DNA from: DAOTZS01 sp034434335
GTDB taxonomy: Bacteria > Chloroflexota > Anaerolineae > CG2-30-64-16
Assembly (NCBI GenBank): GCA_034434335.1
Contig: DAOTZS010000063.1
Span: 1 to 21,125, forward strand
Direction: 5' to 3'
Length of the DNA: 21,125 nt
The notes beneath the pieces were generated by a model that did no database searches, was not told where the DNA came from, and worked only from the letters and a program-made list of their open reading frames with translations. A program made the position numbers and the translations under genes. Shown here one piece after another: positions 15,542 to 21,125 of this stretch (position 1 is the first letter of the stretch; each line of letters starts with the position of its first letter).

Positions 15542-15688
15542 GTAACTATTCAGCGGTGACTGGAAAGGCCACGCTGAGGGCTCGCCCGATGCGTCACCCT
15601 TTTTGGGCCTGCGGCCAGAGGTCGGCCTCCGCCGACACCCGGCATGAAGTGCCCAGGAGGGGCGATTTCAATCGGCCTGAATAGTTAT
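15542..15688 (-). mobile_element. IS66-like MITE, copy 4 (147 bp, inverted)
   Basis: GTAACTATTCAG at 15542 and CTGAATAGTTAT at the other end, with perfect 8-bp flanking repeats CTCATCCC (15534-15541 and 15689-15696). It is in the opposite orientation to copies 1-3. It carries the extra hairpin module of copy 3, and the two GTCGGC hairpins of copies 1-2 are fused into one. Confidence 0.93.
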
Positions 15689-15739
15689 CTCATCCCTACC
15701 CTTCTCCCCCGCCGCGCGGGATTTCTGCCAGGCGCTCCA

Positions 15740-15791
15740 GGGCAGGGCCTGTCCCTGCCCGACGGGGGCGACCACCAGGGTCGCCCCCGTC
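15740..15791. other. Two adjacent hairpins in the radical SAM-dnaG spacer
   Basis: GGGCAGGG/CCCTGCCC (15740-15747/15753-15760) is followed at once by a 13-bp stem GACGGGGGCGACC (15761-15773) pairing with 15779-15791. There is no T-run after either, so intrinsic termination is doubtful. They lie between MITE copy 4 and the dnaG promoter. Confidence 0.5.
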
Positions 15792-15842
15792 GTCATACCT
15801 CCTGGCCGATAAATCTGGAAACACCCGGGAAATGGGAGGGTT

Positions 15843-15871
15843 TTGACACACCCCTCCCTATCCAGTATAAT
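15843..15871 (+). promoter_or_regulatory. Perfect-consensus sigma-70 promoter of dnaG-rpoD
   Basis: TTGACA (15843-15848), 17 bp, TATAAT (15866-15871). Every consensus base is matched. Transcription would begin near 15878, about 100 nt before the dnaG ATG. Confidence 0.9.
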
Positions 15872-15980
15872 TGACTTGCCCGGTAGGAAGATACGATAGA
15901 AGCGCTGTTTTCGGGGCGTACTATGCCGAGGTGAACGGCGGTTTGTGCATGCCCATGAATTGCGGGCTGCCCGAGGGCCG

Positions 15981-17987
15981 ATGAGCATAACCGACGAGAT
16001 CAAAGAGCGCCTGGATATCGTGGAGGTGATCTCCGCTTACGTCCCGCTCAAGAAGGCGGGGCGTAATTATAAGGGGCTGTGCCCGTTTCATAACGAGAAA
16101 ACCCCTTCCTTTGTGGTGTTCCCCGACAGTCAGAGCTGGCACTGCTTCGGGGCGTGCAATACGGGCGGGGATGTTTTCTCCTTCATTATGAAACGGGAGA
16201 ACCTCGACTTTGGTGAGGCGCTCCAGCTTCTGGCAGCCAGAGCCGGTGTTACCCTTCAGCCCCGGCCCGCAGCCTCGGAGGAAGAGGAGAAGCAACTGGA
16301 ACGGTTGCGGGCCCTTGTCGCCGACGCCGCTATCTATTTTCACTATCTGCTGAAGAAGGCGCCCGAAGCCGAGATCGCGCGCGCTTATCTGACTAACCGC
16401 GGCTTGCTCCCAGCCACCTGGGAGGCGTGGCAGCTTGGCTATGCGCTCGACAGTTGGGATGCCCTGCAAGATCACCTGGTGGGCAGGGGTTATACCCTGG
16501 CGGAGATCGAAGAAGCGGGCCTGATTATCGCCCGGGAGCATGGCCCGGGCTACTACGACCGCTTTCGAGGCCGGTTGATGATCCCCATCCGGGACGTGCA
16601 GGGCCGCGTTATCGGTTTCGGCGCCCGCATCCTGCGCGAGGATGCCGATCGGCCGCAGCCCAAGTACATCAATTCACCCCAGACACCGCTGTTTGACAAG
16701 GGCAGCGTGTTATTCGGCCTCGACATGGCGCGTAAGGCGATCCGCGACGCTGACCTGGCCGTCATCGTCGAAGGCTACATGGATGTGCTGATGTCTCACC
16801 AGGTTGGTGTCACCAATGTCGTCGCGGGGATGGGCACCGCGCTGACCGAGAGCCAGTTGCGCCTGCTCAAGCGCTATACCAGCAATATCACCCTGGCCCT
16901 GGACCCGGATAAGGCGGGTGACCAGGCTGCCCTGCGGGGACTGGAGACAGCCCGGCAAACGCTGGAACGGGAATGGGAGCCGGTCTTCAGCCCAAGCGGC
17001 CTCCTGCGCCAGGAGAGCCGGCTCAAGGCTCAGTTGCACATCGCGGCGTTGCCCGAGGGCCTCGACCCCGACGAGTTGGCCCGTCGTGATCCAGAGCGCT
17101 GGCGGCAGGTGATCAACGATGCCCGCCCGATTGTGGATTATTATCTGGCCCTGGTCAGCCGCCAAGAGGATCTTGGCACAGCCAGGGGCAAGGCCAATGC
17201 CGTTGAGCGCCTGGCGCCCCTGATCCGGGAGGTCGCTAACCCGGTGGAGCGCAGCCACTATATGCAGCTCCTGGCGCGCCTGGTCCAGACCGATGAACGG
17301 GTTGTTGCCAGGCAGATCGCGGCGCTGGGGCGGAGCAGTAAGCGTACGGCCAGCCCACAGGGTGGCATAGCACCGGTAGAAGAGGAGCAGCCCAGGCCCG
17401 CCTACGGCCTGGAGGAGCACATCCTGGGTTGCCTGCTGGCCCGGCCCGATCTGCTGCCCAAACTGGATGGCGAGATGCTCAGCTACCAGACTCCTCCCCT
17501 CAGTCCGGAGGATTTTACCAGGGCAGAGAATCGGGCAGCCCTGGCGTTCCTGCAGGGCCTGCCGTTGGCAGGAGAGGAGTGGTCAGAGGATGCCCTTTTC
17601 GATGCGATGCCAGCCGCGCTGCGCGAGCATTGCCTGGCTGTGCTCGCGCAGACCCAGCGCAACCCGGCGCTGAGCGACGAGAGGCTGATCAAAGACCTGG
17701 GGGATTCTCTGCTGCGGCTGCGCGCGCGCAACCTGGAGCAGCAGATCACCAGAATCCGTTTCCTGATCCTGGACAGCCAGGAAAGCGGTGTGCCGGATGA
17801 GACACTGCGCCAGTATTACGAGATAGTGGCCACCTGCTCGGCTCAGAAACGCCACATCGGCCGCATCCTGAATGCTCGCTCTCTGAGCGGTGCAGCGGCC
17901 ATGCTGATCGGGCAGCCCATGAGGGTCGTAGAGCGACCTGCGGGGTCCACAGGGCCATCCATGCCGACCATCGAGCGGGTGGAGTGA
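15981..17987 (+). CDS. dnaG: DNA primase DnaG
   Basis: Primase makes RNA primers at the replication fork with the DnaB helicase. The protein is 668 aa from the ATG at 15981, which places DEIKERLDIVEVIS at the N-terminus as in other DnaG proteins. A GTG at 15945 with GAGGTG 10 nt upstream is a plausible alternative adding 12 residues. The CHC2 zinc domain has C34, H37, C55 and C59 (spacing CX3C, HCFGAC). The RNA polymerase core contains YINSPQTPLFDKG and the TOPRIM motifs VIVEGYMDV (about 260) and ALDPDKAGD (about 305). The C-terminal ~200 residues are the helical helicase-interaction region. The stop overlaps an in-frame GTG of the rpoD frame, so the two genes are translationally close. Identification is secure. 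Confidence 0.96.
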   Translation: MSITDEIKERLDIVEVISAYVPLKKAGRNYKGLCPFHNEKTPSFVVFPDSQSWHCFGACNTGGDVFSFIMKRENLDFGEALQLLAARAGVTLQPRPAASEEEEKQLERLRALVADAAIYFHYLLKKAPEAEIARAYLTNRGLLPATWEAWQLGYALDSWDALQDHLVGRGYTLAEIEEAGLIIAREHGPGYYDRFRGRLMIPIRDVQGRVIGFGARILREDADRPQPKYINSPQTPLFDKGSVLFGLDMARKAIRDADLAVIVEGYMDVLMSHQVGVTNVVAGMGTALTESQLRLLKRYTSNITLALDPDKAGDQAALRGLETARQTLEREWEPVFSPSGLLRQESRLKAQLHIAALPEGLDPDELARRDPERWRQVINDARPIVDYYLALVSRQEDLGTARGKANAVERLAPLIREVANPVERSHYMQLLARLVQTDERVVARQIAALGRSSKRTASPQGGIAPVEEEQPRPAYGLEEHILGCLLARPDLLPKLDGEMLSYQTPPLSPEDFTRAENRAALAFLQGLPLAGEEWSEDALFDAMPAALREHCLAVLAQTQRNPALSDERLIKDLGDSLLRLRARNLEQQITRIRFLILDSQESGVPDETLRQYYEIVATCSAQKRHIGRILNARSLSGAAAMLIGQPMRVVERPAGSTGPSMPTIERVE

Positions 17988-18013
17988 GCTCTTACAGGAA
18001 TGGACAGGCAACC

Positions 18014-19363
18014 ATGAAAGCAAACCCTCGACGCGGCAAAGCCGAGCGCAAGACAGCTTACAGCTCGTCAAAGGCTGTGCCTGACCAGGAACAGGAGAAG
18101 TGGGAAGGCAAGCCAAAGGCCAATCAGGCCAAAGGGTATCAGCCTGAGAATTATGACGTAGATGCTGAAACGGAAGAGCTTGCCGAATCCGAACTGGTTG
18201 AGGTGCGCATTGCTGTGGGCCCAGATGGCCTTGCCGAAGCGCTCACCGTGCCCCGGGGGGAAGACGAGGGGGCGCTGATCATCGAGCGCGATGAAAAGCT
18301 GGAGCAGGAGCTCGAGCAGGAAGCGCAGAAGCCGCTGGAAGAGGTAATTGATGAATGGGGTGATCCAACCATCACCAGCGATCCGGTGCGCATGTACCTG
18401 CAAGAGATCGGCCGGACCCCGCTCCTCAGCGCCGAAGAGGAGGTTGCGCTGGCCACCGCCATTGCCCGGGGCAAAGAGGCCGCGCGACTACTGGAGGCCG
18501 GCAACCTGGACCCGGCTTTACGCGACGAGCTGATCCTGGTCCGCCAGCGTGGCCTGGCCGCAGAGCAGCGCCTGGCCCAGGCCAATCTGCGGCTGGTGGT
18601 CAGCATTGCCAAACGTTATCTGGGCCGTGGCATGTCCTTCCTGGACCTGATCCAGGAAGGCAATATCGGGTTGTTGCGCGCGGTAGAGAAGTTCGATCCC
18701 ACGCTGGGATACAAATTCAGCACCTATGCCACCTGGTGGATCCGTCAGGCTATCAGCCGGGCCATTGCCGATCAGGCGCGCACCATCCGCATACCGGTGC
18801 ATATGGTGGAAAGCATTAACCGGCAGGTACGGGTGCAGCGGCGTCTGATGCAGGAACTGGGTCGCGAGCCCACCCCCGAGGAGGTAGCTCTGGAGATGGA
18901 CTATCTGGACCCCGAGGATCGGCAAGCCATTGAGGAAGCTATGGCCCAAGGCCGGCCTTTGGATCCTTTGCTCAATCGCAAGTTGCAGGTGGCGGCTGCC
19001 AAAGTGCGGCGCATTATGCGCATCGCTCAGGAGCCGATGTCGCTCGAGACCCCTATTGGCAGCGAGGAGAACAGCTCGTTGGGCGATTTCATTGAGGATG
19101 ACAGCCTGCCCGGCCCGGCTGACCAGGCCAGCCGGCGGCTGCTCAGGGAGCAGATGAACGAGATCCTCAGCGGGCTGACAGAACGCGAGCGCAAGGTGCT
19201 GGAGATGCGTTTCGGCCTGAAGGACGGCATGGCCCGCACCCTGGAAGAAGTGGGGCAGGAATTCGGGGTCACCCGTGAGCGCATCCGGCAGATCGAGGCC
19301 AAGGCGCTGCGCAAACTGCGCCATCCCATCCGAAGCCGCAAACTGCGGGATTATCTGGGTTGA
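18014..19363 (+). CDS. rpoD: RNA polymerase primary sigma factor (RpoD/SigA)
   Basis: This sigma-70 family factor directs core RNA polymerase to -35/-10 promoters. It is 449 aa from ATG 18014; an in-frame GTG at 17984 overlaps the dnaG stop and would add 10 residues. The N-terminal ~115 residues are acidic and low-complexity (ELEQELEQEAQ), in place of a clear region 1.1. Region 1.2 begins at DPVRMYLQEIGRTPLLS. Region 2 includes NLRLVVSIAKRYLGRG, LDLIQEGNIGLLRAVEKFD and YKFSTYATWWIRQAISRAI. Region 3 includes RIPVHMVESIN. Region 4 has the -35-reading helix-turn-helix TLEEVGQEFGVTRERIRQIE. The dnaG-rpoD order recalls the macromolecular synthesis operon, but no rpsU is present. The promoters listed in this window match its expected recognition sequence. 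Confidence 0.96.
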   Translation: MKANPRRGKAERKTAYSSSKAVPDQEQEKWEGKPKANQAKGYQPENYDVDAETEELAESELVEVRIAVGPDGLAEALTVPRGEDEGALIIERDEKLEQELEQEAQKPLEEVIDEWGDPTITSDPVRMYLQEIGRTPLLSAEEEVALATAIARGKEAARLLEAGNLDPALRDELILVRQRGLAAEQRLAQANLRLVVSIAKRYLGRGMSFLDLIQEGNIGLLRAVEKFDPTLGYKFSTYATWWIRQAISRAIADQARTIRIPVHMVESINRQVRVQRRLMQELGREPTPEEVALEMDYLDPEDRQAIEEAMAQGRPLDPLLNRKLQVAAAKVRRIMRIAQEPMSLETPIGSEENSSLGDFIEDDSLPGPADQASRRLLREQMNEILSGLTERERKVLEMRFGLKDGMARTLEEVGQEFGVTRERIRQIEAKALRKLRHPIRSRKLRDYLG

Positions 19364-19364
19364 T

Positions 19365-19392
19365 TTGACGAAACGCGTTTTATCGCTATAAT
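19365..19392 (+). promoter_or_regulatory. tRNA-Asn promoter
   Basis: TTGACG (19365-19370), 16 bp, TATAAT (19387-19392), starting one base after the rpoD stop. The start site would lie near 19399, leaving a short 5' leader on the tRNA. Confidence 0.8.
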
Positions 19393-19407
19393 AGCACCAG
19401 GTCGCGA

Positions 19408-19480
19408 TCCTCGGTAGCTCAATCGGCAGAGCAAGCGGCTGTTAACCGCAAGGCTGGAGGTTCGAGTCCTCCCCGAGGAG
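19408..19480 (+). tRNA. tRNA-Asn (GUU anticodon)
   Basis: A 73-nt cloverleaf: acceptor TCCTCGG/CCGAGGA, D stem GCTC/GAGC, anticodon loop CTGTTAA (anticodon GTT), T stem GGAGG/CCTCC with TTCGAGT loop, discriminator G. The CCA end is not encoded. The first anticodon-stem pair is an A-A mismatch; the other four pair. A tyrosine recombinase follows in the same direction, so the 3' end is a likely integration site. Confidence 0.95.
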
Positions 19481-19489
19481 CTAAACCCC

Positions 19490-19541
19490 AACCGCAGACC
19501 TTCAGGCTACTGGAAACCCCCTATCCTCAAGGTCTGCGGTT
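19490..19541 (+). terminator. Inverted repeat after tRNA-Asn, likely terminator
   Basis: AACCGCAGACCTT (19490-19502) pairs perfectly with AAGGTCTGCGGTT (19529-19541) across a 26-nt loop and is followed by CATTTT. It may end the tRNA transcript. The long loop and the third related copy at 19555 also fit recombinase binding sites. Confidence 0.55.
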
Positions 19542-19571
19542 CATTTTGCCCCTCAACCGCGGACCTTCAGG
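19490..19571. repeat. Three related 17-mers between tRNA-Asn and the integrase
   Basis: AACCGCAGACCTTCAGG (19490-19506), its inverse at 19525-19541 (16/17) and AACCGCGGACCTTCAGG (19555-19571, 16/17). Two are direct and one inverted, within 82 bp. The position beside an integrase makes them candidate recombinase arm or core sites. Confidence 0.6.
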
Positions 19572-19617
19572 ATTGCCTCCGGTTCAAGAAAAAAAACACC
19601 CCATCCGGCAGTTATCA

Positions 19618-19641
19618 GAACATCTGTTCCGATTATCGGAA
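19618..19641. promoter_or_regulatory. LexA-type palindrome overlapping a second dyad, ahead of the integrase
   Basis: GAACATCTGTTC (19618-19629) is a perfect GAAC-N4-GTTC palindrome, the form of the Gram-positive (Bacillus-type) SOS box. It shares bases with TTCCGATTATCGGAA (19627-19641), a perfect 7-bp dyad around a central T. Both lie 29-52 bp before the integrase ATG and look like operators. Confidence 0.55.
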
Positions 19642-19669
19642 GTAACGCGATGAACCGGAGACAGCACAG

Positions 19670-20638
19670 ATGAAACCCATAACCTTCTCCCAGGCTGTAG
19701 AGGGCTACCTCCTTCAGGCCCGCGCTGAACGCCTCAGCGATAACACCCTTCGTAACTACGAACTGGCATTCCGGCGCTTCGCCGAATGGCTCGGCAATGA
19801 CCCACCCATCGCCACCATCACCCCGGAGCAAATCGCCGCCTTCCTGGCCGATCTGGCACGGCCGCGGCCGCTGCCTGGCATCGCCCCGCGGCCCGAAAAG
19901 GGTCTGTCTCGTAAGACTGCGCTCAACTACCATGGTGCACTGAGCGCTCTATGGACCTGGGCGCTAAGGGAGCACCTGGTAGAGCGCCATGTGGTCAAGG
20001 TCGTGCCGCGGCCCAGACCCGAGAAACGCGCCATCACACCTTTCACTCAAGACGACGTGCGCGCCCTGCTGGCTTCGCTTGACCGCAGCCGCTCATATCG
20101 CCGGCCCGGCAAACGCGTCTGTGATCACAGCCGGCCCACAGCAGCCCGGGACCGTGCTATCATCCTGCTCCTCCTGGACACCGGCATGCGTGCCGGCGAG
20201 CTGGCAGCCTTATGCGTGCGGGATGTGGACTTGAAGAATCGACGGCTGATCGTCTTCGGCAAGGGAGCCAAGGAGAGGGTGCTCTACTTTTCCTCCATCA
20301 CGGGGAAAGCCATCTGGCGTTACCTCTCGGAAAGGGGAGATGTAGCGCCAGGGGAGCCACTATTTGCCTCTATCAATGGCCGTCCATTGGGGTGCAATGC
20401 GCTGCTGCAACTTCTGCGCAGGCTGGGGCGGAAAGCAGGAATGCCAGACTGCCATCCCCATCGCTTCCGTCACACCTTTGCCATCAACTTCCTGCGCAAT
20501 GGTGGCAACATATATGAGCTGCAGATGGCCCTCGGGCATTCTACCCTGGAAATGGTCAAGACCTACCTTAACCTGGCTCAGACAGATCTCGAGACAGCTC
20601 ACCGCCGGGCGTCGCCCGTTGAGAACTGGCGGCTGTAG
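19670..20638 (+). CDS. Tyrosine recombinase (XerC/D-like integrase)
   Basis: The 322-aa protein catalyses site-specific strand exchange through a 3'-phosphotyrosine intermediate. The ATG at 19670 has GGAG (19657-19660) 9 nt upstream. The N-terminal SAM-like core-binding domain (about 1-105: SQAVEGYLLQARAERLSDNT, in part) precedes the catalytic domain with all active-site residues: R174 (TGMRAGEL), K198 (FGKGAKER), H264 and R267 (HPHRFRHTF), H290 (LGHSTLEMV) and nucleophile Y299 (KTYLNL). Its size is close to XerC/XerD, with a short insert (residues 65-80 and 140-157). Its place 190 bp after tRNA-Asn, its own operator-like palindromes and the gene-poor sequence downstream suggest the integrase of an integrated element rather than the chromosomal dimer-resolving Xer. 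No other element genes are visible. Confidence 0.92.
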   Translation: MKPITFSQAVEGYLLQARAERLSDNTLRNYELAFRRFAEWLGNDPPIATITPEQIAAFLADLARPRPLPGIAPRPEKGLSRKTALNYHGALSALWTWALREHLVERHVVKVVPRPRPEKRAITPFTQDDVRALLASLDRSRSYRRPGKRVCDHSRPTAARDRAIILLLLDTGMRAGELAALCVRDVDLKNRRLIVFGKGAKERVLYFSSITGKAIWRYLSERGDVAPGEPLFASINGRPLGCNALLQLLRRLGRKAGMPDCHPHRFRHTFAINFLRNGGNIYELQMALGHSTLEMVKTYLNLAQTDLETAHRRASPVENWRL

Positions 20639-21088
20639 CATGCGCCACCTTCTCCTTTCTCTTGCATCCGGATGAAGGAAGCGTAATGCCAGTCCCTGGA
20701 AACACACCCATGGACAACCAGCCCGGCGCGTGGACCCGTTTGGCGCGCAAGTGAGGTCCTGGCCGAGACCTCAGACCCGGCTCGTGAGGGGTATAAGGGG
20801 CGCTGGCTCTGCTGCACAAGGTTGTGGCCGATCGAGAGGAACGTGAGGCCCAAGGCCAGGTGCACACTGCTGTGGGCCCCGCCAATGTCTGCAGGGCCAA
20901 GAGGGGGACTACTTACGACAGTATCTGCTGGTATTGTGGCGGATCGCGATAGCAACCGGTCATGGCACTCACAGTCCTGTCCGGCAACGGGGCGAGGCGG
21001 CCGATAACGAACCGTCGCCGTCAGGTGTGGCTCACACTCCGGCTGCGCCACACCTGGCTGGCGTCTGAGCACGCCGGCCGGCAATATG
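20639..21088. other. Gene-free tail downstream of the integrase
   Basis: About 450 bp with no frame showing protein-like composition. It contains a 10-bp hairpin CAGGTGTGGC/GCCACACCTG (21022-21031/21047-21056). It may be decayed element DNA or an intergenic region. No repeat of the tRNA-Asn 3' end is seen here. Confidence 0.5.
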
Positions 21089-21118
21089 AAAGGCCCGACC
21101 GGGTACGGTCGGGCCTTT
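21089..21118 (+). terminator. Intrinsic terminator-like hairpin
   Basis: AAAGGCCCGACCG (21089-21101) pairs perfectly with 21106-21118 across a GGTA loop, ending in TTTT. The A/T symmetry lets it act on either strand. The gene it serves may lie beyond the window. Confidence 0.75.
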
Positions 21119-21125
21119 TCGGGAC

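Noticed and set aside
2658..15688. CRISPR-like repeats
   Set aside because: The copies are dispersed kilobases apart with target duplications, not a spaced array, and no cas genes are present.
20599..21084. 161-codon minus-strand frame after the integrase
   Set aside because: It overlaps the integrase 3' end, lacks a good ribosome binding site, and its composition looks non-coding.

Overview
The window is a GC-rich bacterial chromosome segment. It is dense with housekeeping genes but broken up by unusually repeat-rich intergenic spacers. Gene content and protein style suggest Chloroflexota, perhaps an Anaerolineae-like lineage: a dnaG-rpoD pair, a DnaG zinc site spaced CX3C, a variant MurE, and many small lineage-specific membrane and enzyme genes. 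That assignment is an inference from protein flavour and was not tested by phylogeny.

Layout. 1-522: a small membrane/zinc-ribbon protein, possibly cut by the window edge. 534-2225: murE (peptidoglycan). 2226-3176: a long non-coding stretch with a promoter, a set of nested stems that looks like a structured RNA, one MITE copy and a second hairpin-rich inverted-repeat element. 3177-4541: mgtE (Mg2+ channel), which converges on a CHAT-domain caspase-like gene on the minus strand (4557-5927). 6370-8985: a polytopic membrane protein and a prolyl-tRNA synthetase-like protein, probably one transcript from a near-consensus promoter at 6311. 9442-12238: a pterin-binding methyltransferase, an ornithine cyclodeaminase family protein and a SAM methyltransferase, all on the plus strand and closely spaced. 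12451-13350: a minus-strand helical-repeat-like protein. 13938-15497: a radical SAM protein. 15981-19363: the dnaG-rpoD operon behind a perfect consensus sigma-70 promoter. 19408-19480: tRNA-Asn(GUU), followed at 19670 by a complete tyrosine recombinase, the usual arrangement of an element integrated at a tRNA gene. The last ~490 bases hold no convincing gene and end at an intrinsic terminator-like hairpin.

Most striking signals. (1) Four copies of a 118-164 bp non-autonomous element share GTAACTATTCAG terminal inverted repeats. Each has its own flanking 8-bp target duplication (three perfect, one differing by 1 nt in a T-run), which are IS66-like hallmarks. Internally they are chains of small hairpins that have been gained, lost and fused between copies. 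(2) The ProRS homologue keeps the editing (INS/YbaK-like) and anticodon-binding domains but has lost the class II catalytic motifs 1-3 region signatures, so it is unlikely to charge tRNA. (3) A ~330-nt region at 2319-2657 has a promoter, pairing 5' and 3' ends and several internal stems, and is a candidate unrecognised structured RNA. (4) The integrase is preceded by a LexA-type GAACATCTGTTC palindrome overlapping a second dyad, and by three related 17-mers between the tRNA and the gene, suggesting SOS-linked control of an integrated element.
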